This document shows positions 16,398-25,443 of a stretch of 64,000 nucleotides of DNA, in pieces. Position numbers and translations under genes: made by a program. The notes under the pieces are model-generated. The model saw only the letters and a list, made by a program, of their open reading frames with translations. It ran no database searches and was not told the origin of the DNA. Numbering within the stretch: position 1 is the first letter of the stretch; every line of letters begins with the position of its first letter. The stretch is from an uncultured Clostridia bacterium (GTDB taxonomy: Bacteria > Bacillota > Clostridia > Oscillospirales > Acutalibacteraceae): positions 20,310-84,309 of the forward strand of contig CALWJA010000032.1 of the NCBI GenBank assembly GCA_944380875.1, written 5' to 3'.

Positions 16398-17387
16398 TCA
16401 GCTTTCCGCTCCCTGCAAAAAGGTGATTTCTCCCGTATCCGCGTCCATCTCAACCATGGCTCCCAAGGGCAGGCTCATGGTGGGCAGAGAGTGCCCGCAT
16501 GCCAAATTTTCCAAAATAGGGATATTTTGAGGCAAAAGCTCCCGCAGAACTTCTTCTAAAGACAGGGAACCTTCTTCACAGGCATCGCAATCAGTCCACC
16601 AGCCAAGGAGAATGCCGGCGCAGTCCCGGAATTTTTCCGCATTTTTCATCTGGGTCAGCATACGGTCAATGCGGTAAGGGGACTCATCCACATCCTCCAG
16701 GAAGAGAATACGGCCCCGGGTATCAATTTCCCAAGGGGTTCCAAGAGAAGAGGAGACAAGGGAAAGATTTCCCCCGCAAAGAATGCCCTGAGCCTTCCCG
16801 GGCGAAAAGCTCCGCAAAGCCTTTTCCGGCGGATTCTTAACAGGCCCGGAAGGAATTTCAAACAGAACAGAGCGAAAGGATTCCAGGGTATACCCATCCA
16901 ATTCCCCGGAAAGAGCTTTATACAGTTCCGTGGAAGGCATGGGCGTATGATAGGTGCAGAAACCGCAAATCTGATTCAACACCGTATGCAGCGCGGTCAC
17001 GTCGCTGTAACCGGCGAAAAATTTGGGATGTTCCCGGATAGCGGCGTAATCCAGCTGGTCCAGAAAGCGCTGGGCTCCGTATCCGCCCCGGATACACAAA
17101 ATTCCATCTATAGTGGGATCCAAAAAAGCCTGGTTTACATCCCGAGCGCGAAGATCGTCCTCACCGGCTAAATATCCGTGGCGGGCGCGGCAGCTTTCGT
17201 ATATAACGGGCTCCAAGCCAAAATAGCGTACAGCTTCCTCTGCCGGCTGAAGCCTTTCCTCCGGAACAGGGCCCGAAGGCGCGATAAGCGCAACCCTTGC
17301 CCCCGGAAAAAGCGGTTTTACAGGCCGGGGCACTTTTCCATTCCAAGGAGCAGAACATGTAGGTGACAGGTTCATGGGATTTCGCAT
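16398..17387 (-). CDS. Muramoyltetrapeptide (LD-) carboxypeptidase, S66 family
   Basis: A 329-residue cytoplasmic serine peptidase that removes the terminal D-Ala from murein tetrapeptides. FPGARVALIAPSGPV opens the fold. The nucleophile is the Ser of AGYSDVTALHTVLN, and the Glu and His of the triad lie in FLEDVDESPYRIDRM and ENLACGHSLPTMSLPLG. A long in-frame upstream extension has no binding site; AAAAGG places the start at 17387, with ATG at 17375 as alternative. No signal peptide. It is the Bacillus YkfA counterpart, between the transporter and the YkfC-like gene. Confidence 0.92.
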   Translation of the reverse strand: MRNPMNLSPTCSAPWNGKVPRPVKPLFPGARVALIAPSGPVPEERLQPAEEAVRYFGLEPVIYESCRARHGYLAGEDDLRARDVNQAFLDPTIDGILCIRGGYGAQRFLDQLDYAAIREHPKFFAGYSDVTALHTVLNQICGFCTYHTPMPSTELYKALSGELDGYTLESFRSVLFEIPSGPVKNPPEKALRSFSPGKAQGILCGGNLSLVSSSLGTPWEIDTRGRILFLEDVDESPYRIDRMLTQMKNAEKFRDCAGILLGWWTDCDACEEGSLSLEEVLRELLPQNIPILENLACGHSLPTMSLPLGAMVEMDADTGEITFLQGAES

Positions 17388-17576
17388 TCCTTTCCTTTTA
17401 ATTTCATACCCGGATTTCCAGGGATTTTCTGTCTTTTTCCGGTTGGACATAAATATGAAACAGAAGCGGCAAGAACCGCAAAGCTCTGAAATACACCATA
17501 TGCATCCCGCCATAGGAATATGCCGCATTCCCTTTTTTTCGCAAAAATTCCTATGCACCTTCTGCAAAAGGCAGAA

Positions 17577-17610
17577 ACCGCCGCTGCGGAGCCATTCCGT
17601 CAGCGGCGGC
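17577..17610 (-). terminator. GC-rich hairpin after the transporter ATPase gene
   Basis: GCCGCCGCTG pairs with CAGCGGCGG across a 14-base loop, read on the minus strand, then TTTCTGCCTTTTG. The T-run is poor, so it may be a partial terminator or an mRNA-stabilising stem that lowers expression of the two downstream enzymes. Confidence 0.4.
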
Positions 17611-17674
17611 CTATTCCAATATTGATTCTGGCATAGATAGCAAGAAAATCGTCTTTTCCCTTGCCCCTGCGGTG

Positions 17675-18619
17675 TTATCCAAGCTTTTCAAGCTGACGCC
17701 GGTATTTTTCCAGCTCCGGCTCATTGGCCAAAATGAAATGGCCAGGCTCGATCTCCGTCCATGTAGGCGGATTATCTTCATATTTATGGATGGAGGGATC
17801 ATATACCAGAAGTTTTTTCTTCTTTTCCGATATGGGATCCGGCAAGGGAATAGCAGAAAGAAGCGCTTGCGTATAGGGATGCAAAGGCGCTGCAAACAGC
17901 CTCTCCGTATCGCAGAGTTCCACAAGACGTCCCTTATGGATTACAGCGATCCGGTCGGTGATAAACCGCATAACGGAAAGGTCATGGGCAATGAAAAGAT
18001 ACGTAAGCCCTCTTTCCTTCTGCAGACGGGAAAGAAGATTCAACACCTGCGCGCGGATAGAAACATCCAAAGCGGAAATGGGTTCGTCTGCAATGATAAA
18101 TTCCGGTTCCATGATGAGAGCCCGGGCAATACCGATTCTCTGCCGCTGCCCGCCGGAAAATTCATGGGGGAACCGGCTGGAAAACTCGGGAAGAAGGCCT
18201 ACGTCTGAAAGGGATTCTTCCACCGCTTTTTTCCGATCTCCCTCAGAGGGACGGTGTTCTCCGCTGTAAAGCCCTTCGGAGACAATATAGTCCACTTTGG
18301 CCCGTTCGTTCAAAGAGGCCATAGGATCCTGGAAAATCATCTGGATCTGCCTGGTCAGGGCTTTGTCTTTCTTTCGGGAAATCTTGCCGCTGATACGTTC
18401 GCCCTTATAGAGGATCTCTCCCCCGGAAATGGGGTTGATGCGGATAATAGCCCTTCCGATGGTGGTCTTGCCGGAACCGGATTCACCTACAAGCCCAAAG
18501 GTTTCCCCTTTATATATATCAAACGATACATCGTCCACAGCCCGGAATTTATGGGAACGGTTTCCAAAGGTTACCTCCAGGTGCTTCACCTGGAGCAAAA
18601 GCTCTTTTTTCTCATTCAT
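17675..18619 (-). CDS. oppF: Oligopeptide ABC transporter ATP-binding protein (OppF type)
   Basis: A 314-residue ATPase of a peptide importer. Walker [10 protein letters not shown] is near residue 42, the signature [16 protein letters not shown] near 155, Walker B EFIIADEP follows, and the C-terminal oligopeptide-transporter extension ([16 protein letters not shown]) is complete. The ATG at 18619 has AGGAGG eight bases upstream and overlaps the end of the OppD-type gene by eight bases, so translation is coupled. With the OppD-type ATPase it forms the heterodimeric motor. In the Bacillus cluster this position is held by YkfD. Confidence 0.94.
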   Translation of the reverse strand: MNEKKELLLQVKHLEVTFGNRSHKFRAVDDVSFDIYKGETFGLVGESGSGKTTIGRAIIRINPISGGEILYKGERISGKISRKKDKALTRQIQMIFQDPMASLNERAKVDYIVSEGLYSGEHRPSEGDRKKAVEESLSDVGLLPEFSSRFPHEFSGGQRQRIGIARALIMEPEFIIADEPISALDVSIRAQVLNLLSRLQKERGLTYLFIAHDLSVMRFITDRIAVIHKGRLVELCDTERLFAAPLHPYTQALLSAIPLPDPISEKKKKLLVYDPSIHKYEDNPPTWTEIEPGHFILANEPELEKYRRQLEKLG

Positions 18620-19700
18620 CGGAAGCACCTCCTGCGGCCGTTTTTACAAAATCGGGATTCAAAAGGGGCTTCAGATTCCGTATATTCCGGATGGATTCCG
18701 GCGGTTCCACCTTGGGCGCCCTGGGATCCAGAAGCCAGGTTCTGGCTTTATGGGTGGGGCTCACCTCAAAATAAGGCGGCCTCTCTTTAAAATCAATATT
18801 AAGAGCCTGGGGGTTACGAGGCGCAAAAGCGTCCCCTTCCACATGGTAGAAAAGGTTTGGCGGAGTCCCCTTGATGGAGAAAAGCTCCTGTCCCTTAACA
18901 CCAAGCTGCGGAAGGCTGGAAAGAAGCGCCCAGGTATAGGGATGCTGAGGATTATAAAAAACTTCCTCGCATGTGCCGATTTCTACGATATCGCCTGCAT
19001 ACATAACGGCAATGCGGTCTGCCACATTGGCCACCACACCCAGATCATGGGTGATATAAATGGTTGTCAGATCATATTTTTCCTTCAGTTCCTTCAGCAA
19101 ATGGAGAATCTGTGCCTGGATGGTCACATCCAAAGCCGTAGTCGGTTCATCGCAAATCAAAATCTTCGGATTACAGGCCACAGCAATGGCAATAACGACC
19201 CTCTGCCGCATACCTCCGGAAAATTCGTGGGGATACTGGGAAAAACGCTTTTCAGGCTCAGGAATTCCCACGTCCCGAAGAATCTCGATAGCTGCATCCT
19301 TCATCTGCTTTTTAGGCATGTTTCTATGAAGCTTCAAAGCCTCGCATATCTGCTTTCCTACCGTTTTAAGCGGGTTCAGGCTGGTCATGGGATCCTGCAA
19401 AACCATGGCGATTTGGCCGCCGCGGATATTTCTCCATTGTTTGTCCTGGGTATACTGGGCCAGATTTTTCCCATCGTATTCTATACTGCCGCCGGAAACA
19501 TATCCGTTGGAATCCAGCAGACCCATAAACGTTTTAACAAAAACGGATTTTCCGGAACCGGATTCTCCCACTATTGCCAGGCTTTCGCCTTTATATAGAT
19601 CCAGGGAAACTCCCCGGATCGCATGCAGAACCTTTCCCCGCAGATTGAATTTTACCTCCAAATCCCGGACAGAGAGGATCACTTCCTGTTTCGTATCCAT
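18612..19700 (-). CDS. oppD: Oligopeptide ABC transporter ATP-binding protein (OppD type)
   Basis: A 362-residue ATPase. It has Walker [10 protein letters not shown] (about residue 45), signature [16 protein letters not shown], Walker [19 protein letters not shown] and the C-terminal loop [15 protein letters not shown]. The last 100 residues are longer than in most OppD proteins, with a Pro-rich stretch ([27 protein letters not shown]), a variant common in clostridial peptide importers. Ribosome binding site TAAGGAGG. It lies 12 bases after the OppC-type stop. Confidence 0.94.
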   Translation of the reverse strand: MDTKQEVILSVRDLEVKFNLRGKVLHAIRGVSLDLYKGESLAIVGESGSGKSVFVKTFMGLLDSNGYVSGGSIEYDGKNLAQYTQDKQWRNIRGGQIAMVLQDPMTSLNPLKTVGKQICEALKLHRNMPKKQMKDAAIEILRDVGIPEPEKRFSQYPHEFSGGMRQRVVIAIAVACNPKILICDEPTTALDVTIQAQILHLLKELKEKYDLTTIYITHDLGVVANVADRIAVMYAGDIVEIGTCEEVFYNPQHPYTWALLSSLPQLGVKGQELFSIKGTPPNLFYHVEGDAFAPRNPQALNIDFKERPPYFEVSPTHKARTWLLDPRAPKVEPPESIRNIRNLKPLLNPDFVKTAAGGASDE

Positions 19701-19712
19701 AGCAATTCCTCC

Positions 19713-20711
19713 TTACCGGTGATTCTTGGGATCAGCCGCATCCGCAAAAGCATTTCCTACAATGTAGAAAGCGATGGTAACGATGGAAAGAACCACCGTT
19801 GGGAAAATCAGCTGATAGCGGAGTGTGGGGTCCATCATAAGTTTTCGGCCTTCATTAATCAAATTTCCCAGTGAAGGCGTATAGGGAGGAACGCCCAAAC
19901 CTATATATGTAATGAAAACCTCATTGGATATGGCTGAAGGGATGGTCAGAGCAATCCGCAGCATGATGACGGAAACCAGATACGGAAGCAGGTTCCGAAA
20001 AATGATTCGGAAGGTAGGGGTTCCCAAACACCGGGAAGCCAAATTGTAATCCCTGTCCCGTATAATAATAATCTGGTTGCGGATAAAACGCGCCATCTGC
20101 AGCCAGCTTGTCAGACACATGGCAAAAATCAGCGTGGAGATGCTCGGCTTCATAATATAGGAAATCAATATTAAAAGGATTGTCTGCGGAATATTGTCAA
20201 ATACATTGTAAAGCTCTGTAAAAAGGAAATCCAGCTTGCGCACATATCCCCATAAAACGCCAACCAGGATGCCCAATACCACTTCAACACCCGCAACGGC
20301 AAACCCGATAAAGAGCGATGTGCGGGTACCGCTCCAAATACGGCTCCACATATCACGGCCGATAGAATCTGTACCAAACCAAAACTCTCCATTAGGAGAA
20401 AGGTTTGCAAGCCTGTTGCCTTCTGCATCCTCATAAATCAGCAGCGGATCCTTTTGGTTGGGGAGAATCGGCTGAATAAAGGTAAACAAAAGCAGGATCG
20501 CCACTACAAACACAAAAAATACTGCTACTTTGTTCTTTTTAAAGGCCTGCACCGTGCTTCGCCAATAGGAATAGTTGGAATACCCTCCCCGTTCAGCATC
20601 CGCCTCATCATGGTGAGCAAAAGCGAAAGCTTCCTCAGGAGCAAAAGAGGATTGCATATGCGCTTCTATACTATCCTGCAGGATTTTGGTTTTCTTGTTC
20701 CGATAAGCCAT
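19713..20711 (-). CDS. oppC: Oligopeptide ABC transporter permease (OppC type)
   Basis: A 332-residue membrane subunit with an N-terminal cytoplasmic stretch of about 70 residues, one membrane helix (VAVFFVFVVAILLLF), then the five-helix permease core. The EAA-type loop reads YNLASRCLGTPTFRIIFRNLLP. The tail has the conserved YTPSLGNLINEGRKLM. It starts three bases after the OppB-type stop with AGAGGAGG, so expression is tightly linked. Confidence 0.94.
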   Translation of the reverse strand: MAYRNKKTKILQDSIEAHMQSSFAPEEAFAFAHHDEADAERGGYSNYSYWRSTVQAFKKNKVAVFFVFVVAILLLFTFIQPILPNQKDPLLIYEDAEGNRLANLSPNGEFWFGTDSIGRDMWSRIWSGTRTSLFIGFAVAGVEVVLGILVGVLWGYVRKLDFLFTELYNVFDNIPQTILLILISYIMKPSISTLIFAMCLTSWLQMARFIRNQIIIIRDRDYNLASRCLGTPTFRIIFRNLLPYLVSVIMLRIALTIPSAISNEVFITYIGLGVPPYTPSLGNLINEGRKLMMDPTLRYQLIFPTVVLSIVTIAFYIVGNAFADAADPKNHR

Positions 20712-20714
20712 TTC

Positions 20715-21740
20715 TCAGCGCGCCTCCTCTTTCTTGCCCAATTTAATACGGGGATCCGCAATACTCATAAGGATATCACCCAGGATCAGGGCAACAATAC
20801 TGATGACAGAATAAATCAACACCAATGCCTGAACCATAGTGTTATCCTGCCGCTGGATGACATTTACCAGCAAGCCGCCCATTCCCGGAATACTGTAAAG
20901 ACTTTCCACATATATGGATCCCATCACTGTAAAAAGAATGGAACCCGGCAGATATTGAATCATAGGGACAAACGCATTGCGGAATACATGCCGGAACATA
21001 ATTCCAGAGCTGCTGACACCTTTCGCCTTGGCCAGCTGCACATAATCCTTGTTTATTTCGTCCGTCATATACCGGCGCAGCCACATAGCATAATAGGCGA
21101 TGTTGCCTAAAGCCAAAGATACTACCGGCAGAATCCATGTGGCATAATTATTTTTATTAAACAAGGTAGGGATACCGAATAGATCCGTCCCGTAAAGCTG
21201 AATAAAAAGGTAATAAACAGCCGAAGGCACAGCCTGGATTACCACAATAAAAATTGTGCCGATCTTTTCCCATATGGTAGCAAAAAACATTCCCACTGCA
21301 TCCATACAGCGGCGCAGAGGTGTTCTTTTAACCAATGCAGGCACACCTTTTTTCTGCCTGGCCAGAGATGCCAGTGCCATGCCCACACCCAACGGGATTC
21401 CAACCAGCAGACTCAAACCCACGGAGAGAAGCCCAAGCTCTATAGAGACAGGAGCTTTTTCCGCAATGATCTGCGTAATAGGCACATTTACCCGATACAC
21501 AAGGGAGGTTCCCAGATCCCCCTGGAAAACGCCGCTGATAAAATTCCACAGCTGCACGGGAAGAGGATCCAACAGGCCCATACTGGTCAGGCTGGCCTGG
21601 ATCTGCCCGGGACTGAGCTTATCATAGTTGGGAAAATATCCCTCAATAGGCATCAGCCGCAGCAAGGAAAAGATGATGGTTATAACTATCGCCAATGTAA
21701 CAAGCGACCGCAAAAGGCGCTTGGCAATATATTTCAGCAT
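20715..21740 (-). CDS. oppB: Oligopeptide ABC transporter permease (OppB type)
   Basis: A 341-residue permease. The classic N-terminus LKYIAKRLLRSLVTLAIVITIIF is followed by the periplasmic loop (SLTSMGLLDPLPVQLW), and the EAA loop KDYVQLAKAKGVSSSG lies near residue 225. About six membrane helices. It contains an extra cytoplasmic stretch around residue 140 (RQKKGVPALVKRTPLRRC) not found in the shortest OppB proteins. Start after AAAAAGGAG. The binding-protein gene lies 316 bases upstream with hairpins between, which probably lets that protein be made in excess. Confidence 0.94.
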   Translation of the reverse strand: MLKYIAKRLLRSLVTLAIVITIIFSLLRLMPIEGYFPNYDKLSPGQIQASLTSMGLLDPLPVQLWNFISGVFQGDLGTSLVYRVNVPITQIIAEKAPVSIELGLLSVGLSLLVGIPLGVGMALASLARQKKGVPALVKRTPLRRCMDAVGMFFATIWEKIGTIFIVVIQAVPSAVYYLFIQLYGTDLFGIPTLFNKNNYATWILPVVSLALGNIAYYAMWLRRYMTDEINKDYVQLAKAKGVSSSGIMFRHVFRNAFVPMIQYLPGSILFTVMGSIYVESLYSIPGMGGLLVNVIQRQDNTMVQALVLIYSVISIVALILGDILMSIADPRIKLGKKEEAR

Positions 21741-22056
21741 AGCACCGGCTCCTTTTTGATAAATTAGCCCCTTAGGGCCAGCAAATTCCGACAGCCGTTT
21801 TCAAAAAACGGCCCCCTCCCTTATCTTTCGCCTGAGACACAAAGTTTACGAGCCCATACGAATTCCAGCCGCGCAGAACATTTTCCGTGTGGGGTCGTAA
21901 ACCTTGTGCTGCCTGCGCTGTAAAATCAGCTTTTCATGTGGGTTGCATCTTAAAGTATGTGCCACTTTCTGGTCCAGTCAAGACGCCATTTGAAAACGGG
22001 AACGGGGCGGAGGTATCCTCCGCCCTTCTTTCCCGCGGGAAATTTCCCGACATACA
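21741..22056 (-). other. Intercistronic region with two hairpins between the binding protein and permease genes
   Basis: No gene is visible. The minus-strand message can form a stem at 22004-22025 (GGGCGGAGGA/TCCTCCGCCC) just after the oppA-type stop, and a second at 21794-21812 (GCCGTTTT/AAAACGGC). Neither has a good T-run. Stems in this place commonly protect the upstream message and reduce read-through, raising binding protein over membrane subunits. That effect is inferred. Confidence 0.5.
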
Positions 22057-23964
22057 TTATTCTTCGCTTGCCTGTGCCTTTTCTCTTCCAGCCTGCCACT
22101 CTTCATAGGCTTTGTTGTATTCTTCTTCGCTCATAGATTTTTCCATCAGCTTTTTTCCCTTATAGCGATGAATGGCAATTCCGTAAGGAGCATACTGGCC
22201 GTCAAAAGGATTCAGTGTAGAAGCGATGTAATTGCCGCCATCCAGAGAATACGGCACTACAATGGCATGATCCAGAAGCATAGCTTCCGCCTCTGCAAAG
22301 AGAGTATACCGTTTCTCTATATCGGAAACTTCTTTAACCGCTTCCTGAACCTTGGCATAGTATTCGTCTATAACAGCCTTGGTGGCACTATCTTCGCTCT
22401 TATCCACAAAGTTGTAGCTGTTATCAACTGCAAAGGGAACCGTCCAGGTCTCCGGATCCTCATAGTCGCAGCCCCAGTTGCACTTCATCAGCGCATATTT
22501 GCCGCTGCGGCGGATAGATCCCAGGAAATCTGTAGCAGGGCCGGCTTCGCAGATAACATCAATAAAGTCGCTTCCCAGCACTTCTTCCAACTGCTGCTCA
22601 ATAACCGTGCATTCCTTATCCCAATCGGTAACCTGGGGGTTATATGTAAAGAGAACCTTAATGGGGAAGGTAGCGCCGGCAGCTTCCAGTTCCTTCTTGG
22701 CAGCGTCCTTATACTCCTTGGCTGCCGCCTCATCGTAAAAATCCCCATCCGTATAGGCTTTCAGAGGCTCCAGCTGGGTATAATCCGTTCCGTTTACGGA
22801 ACAGAAGTCCGGAGGTGTAATGGTATTGATTACCATGGAATCCGCGTTCATGGGGTTGGAAACCTTTTTGGCTTCCAGACGGTTCAGAGCTGCCATAACC
22901 GCCTTGCGGAAATTCTCGTTGTTTACAGCCAGTTTCCAGTTTTCCGGCTCATAGGAAGCATCAAACTGGGGATCAAAGTTGAACGCAAAGAAATAGGAAT
23001 AGGAAGCGTCTGCACGGGTAGGATGTACCAGATCCGCCGTTTCGCTGTCATTCATCCAGCTGTTGAGAATCTGAGAGCCGATAGTGGCCTCATCGGTCTC
23101 ACCGCGCTTGAACATTTCAGGAGCCAGCGTTGTGGCTTCCGCATTGTAGGTAGCTACAATCTGCTCGATATATACCTTGTCCTTATCCCAATAGAGCGGG
23201 TTCTTAGTAAGGACGCGCTGGGTCTGAGGAGAAAGCTCGCTCAGATAATATGCGCCGCAGTAAAGGAGCTTAGTATTATCCGTACCGAAAAGATCGCCGC
23301 ATTCTGTCAGGAAAGGCTCATACGCCGGCAGATAGCAGCCATAGGAAAGAACGGTTAGAAAATAGGGGGTCGGCTTCTCGAGAGTAAACTGCAGGGTATA
23401 GTCGTCAACAGCCTTTACACCCACATCCTCGAATTTGACTTCTTCCACTTTTTCAATGGGATTGCCTTCTTCATCCACGGTCTTTTTCCCATTATCGCTT
23501 ACTACCAGATACGTAGTATAAGCTAGATACTCGGATGCGTTTTTCACGATACCTTCATACATATAGTTGGTGCTGGATTCGTTTTTGGCATCAAGAGCGT
23601 ATTTAGCCGCTGCTACAAAGTCGTTTGCTGTTACATCGGCAACCTCTGCGCCAGTATTATCCACCCATTTCACACCCTTACGGATATGGAATGTCCAGGT
23701 TGTCTGGTCTTCTGTTTCCCAGCTTTCCGCAATAGATGGCTGGATTCCGCCGTATTCGTCATACTCTATCAAGCAGTCGATGAAATTAGCGGCCAGACCC
23801 ATTTCATTTGTGTTACCTGTAACCAGATAATTCAGGGTGGTAACTTCTCCGGAATACAGATATCTGTACGTACTGGAAGAGTCTCCTGAATTGTTTCCCT
23901 GACAGGAGGTCATTATGCCCAACAGCATAACTGCACTCAGCAACAGAGAAATTACTCTTTTCAT
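22057..23964 (-). CDS. oppA: Oligopeptide-binding lipoprotein (OppA type)
   Basis: A 635-residue extracellular solute-binding protein, family 5. ATG at 23964 follows GAGAGAGG; longer in-frame starts exist without a binding site. Signal peptide MKRVISLLLSAVMLLGIM ends in a lipobox with MTSCQG, lipidated Cys near residue 21. The family hallmark AESWETEDQTTWTFHIRKGVKW lies near residue 80. It is longer than classic OppA (about 540). The neighbouring epimerase, carboxypeptidase and endopeptidase suggest its ligands are murein peptides released during wall turnover, but the binding pocket cannot be read from sequence. Confidence 0.93.
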   Translation of the reverse strand: MKRVISLLLSAVMLLGIMTSCQGNNSGDSSSTYRYLYSGEVTTLNYLVTGNTNEMGLAANFIDCLIEYDEYGGIQPSIAESWETEDQTTWTFHIRKGVKWVDNTGAEVADVTANDFVAAAKYALDAKNESSTNYMYEGIVKNASEYLAYTTYLVVSDNGKKTVDEEGNPIEKVEEVKFEDVGVKAVDDYTLQFTLEKPTPYFLTVLSYGCYLPAYEPFLTECGDLFGTDNTKLLYCGAYYLSELSPQTQRVLTKNPLYWDKDKVYIEQIVATYNAEATTLAPEMFKRGETDEATIGSQILNSWMNDSETADLVHPTRADASYSYFFAFNFDPQFDASYEPENWKLAVNNENFRKAVMAALNRLEAKKVSNPMNADSMVINTITPPDFCSVNGTDYTQLEPLKAYTDGDFYDEAAAKEYKDAAKKELEAAGATFPIKVLFTYNPQVTDWDKECTVIEQQLEEVLGSDFIDVICEAGPATDFLGSIRRSGKYALMKCNWGCDYEDPETWTVPFAVDNSYNFVDKSEDSATKAVIDEYYAKVQEAVKEVSDIEKRYTLFAEAEAMLLDHAIVVPYSLDGGNYIASTLNPFDGQYAPYGIAIHRYKGKKLMEKSMSEEEYNKAYEEWQAGREKAQASEE

Positions 23965-24084
23965 GGTGTTCATCCTCTCTCTTTTTGATTTATCCATGAA
24001 TCCCATATACGAAACTCCAATCCTCATAGACATATACGGGAATCAAGATTCCTTAGGTGAAATATACTGTACGCCTATCCAACC

Positions 24085-24113
24085 TATATACACGATGCAC
24101 GTGCAAAGACCAA
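24085..24113 (-). promoter_or_regulatory. Promoter of the transporter operon with a palindrome in its spacer
   Basis: On the minus strand: TTGGTC, 17-base spacer, TATATA. The spacer contains the 10-base palindrome TGCACGTGCA (24096-24105), a likely repressor site. It starts a message about 115 bases ahead of the binding-protein gene, so the transporter genes can be expressed apart from the epimerase. Confidence 0.5.
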
Positions 24114-24148
24114 CTCGTTTCTATATCTCAAAACCAAAAATATTCCCT

Positions 24149-25231
24149 TTAAAATGAAGCCGGTATGCCCTCTATGCCCAGGCCGGGCGCATCGGTCATC
24201 ACAATGCGGTTTTCAAGGAACAGGGGCCCCCCTTCAAAAGGATCCTCCTTACAAAGGGAAGGTCCATCCAAATCTGCCCGGGTAATAATGGATTTAGCCG
24301 CCGCCAGATGTGCCCCTGCCGTAACTGCAAGCTTGCTTTCCAGCATACAGCCAATCATACACTCCACACCAAAAGCCTCTGCAATGGAGCAGATTTTCAG
24401 TGCTCCCCAGATGCCACCTGTTTTCATCAGCTTAATATTGATAAGGTCTGCCGCCCGCTCCCGGATGATTGTCACAGCGTCTTCCGCAGAAAACACGCTT
24501 TCATCAGCCAATATGGGCGTATATACCGCCCCTGTAACCAGTTTCATACCCATAAGGTCGTGGGCGTTTACAGGCTGTTCTACCAAATCAATATCCAGCC
24601 CCTTATCTTCCATGGCCCGGATGATCCGCACAGCTTCCTTAGCGTTCCAGCCCTGGTTGGCATCCACCCGCAAAGCGATATCCGGCCCTACAGCTTTCCG
24701 GATCTCTTCTATGCGTTTTACATCTTTCAGGCCTTCCCGGCCTACTTTTACTTTCAGGATGGAATATCCGCGTCTAACGGCATCTACGCTATCCCGCACC
24801 ATTTCATCCACAGGATTTACACTGATGGTAATATCCGTTTCAAATTCCCTGCGGCTGCCACCTAAAAGGCGGTATACAGGTGCTTTATACAGCTTGCCCC
24901 ACAGATCATACAAAGCCATATCCACAGCAGCCTTGGCGCTGGTATTTTTTTGTATACAGCTATGGAGCTTGGTCATCACCGCATCCAGGTCGGCTATATC
25001 CATTCCCAAAAGGGCCGGACGGATAAACTCCTCTATAGCACACCGGATGGAGCCTTTTGTGTCCCCTGTGATAACGGCTGTGGGAGGAGCTTCTCCGTAT
25101 CCCACTTCCCCCGTATCCGCAGTGATACGAACCACTATATCTTCCACATTTTCAACGGTACGGAGAGCCGTCTTAAACGGCACTGCCAGAGGAATGAAAA
25201 TCTCATCTGTCCGTATATCCGCAATTTTCAA
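24149..25231 (-). CDS. L-Ala-D/L-Glu epimerase, enolase superfamily (YkfB-like)
   Basis: A 360-residue dipeptide epimerase of the muconate-lactonising-enzyme group. It interconverts L-Ala-D-Glu and L-Ala-L-Glu so that murein dipeptides can be used as amino acids. Catalytic pair: Lys162 in LKVKVG and Lys267 in NIKLMKTGG. Metal ligands: Asp190 (DANQ), Glu218 (EQP) and Asp243 (DES). These match the dipeptide-epimerase pattern, not that of o-succinylbenzoate synthase. Start is TTG at 25231, with GGAGGG. It lies upstream of the peptide importer in the same direction. Confidence 0.9.
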   Translation of the reverse strand: MKIADIRTDEIFIPLAVPFKTALRTVENVEDIVVRITADTGEVGYGEAPPTAVITGDTKGSIRCAIEEFIRPALLGMDIADLDAVMTKLHSCIQKNTSAKAAVDMALYDLWGKLYKAPVYRLLGGSRREFETDITISVNPVDEMVRDSVDAVRRGYSILKVKVGREGLKDVKRIEEIRKAVGPDIALRVDANQGWNAKEAVRIIRAMEDKGLDIDLVEQPVNAHDLMGMKLVTGAVYTPILADESVFSAEDAVTIIRERAADLINIKLMKTGGIWGALKICSIAEAFGVECMIGCMLESKLAVTAGAHLAAAKSIITRADLDGPSLCKEDPFEGGPLFLENRIVMTDAPGLGIEGIPASF

Positions 25232-25391
25232 AGTTAACCCTCCAACCTGCTTTCAGTTAACCCAAACTGGGAAAACTGATTCGTTCTTACAAAGTTTAAA
25301 ATGCAGTTTAAAATTTAAAAATTTCAAATCTTATTATTTTAGGGAAAATTATACCACCAATATTGTGGCCTGTAAAGATATTCGAACCATA

Positions 25392-25423
25392 AAATGAATT
25401 TTTTTGAAGTGAAAGATTCATTT
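25392..25423 (-). promoter_or_regulatory. Inverted repeat upstream of the epimerase gene
   Basis: AAATGAAT (25392-25399) and ATTCATTT (25416-25423) are perfect inverted half-sites 16 bases apart in the AT-rich gap between the serine hydrolase and epimerase genes. Possible operator or weak hairpin. Confidence 0.25.
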
Positions 25424-25443
25424 TTGCATCATATACTCTTAAT

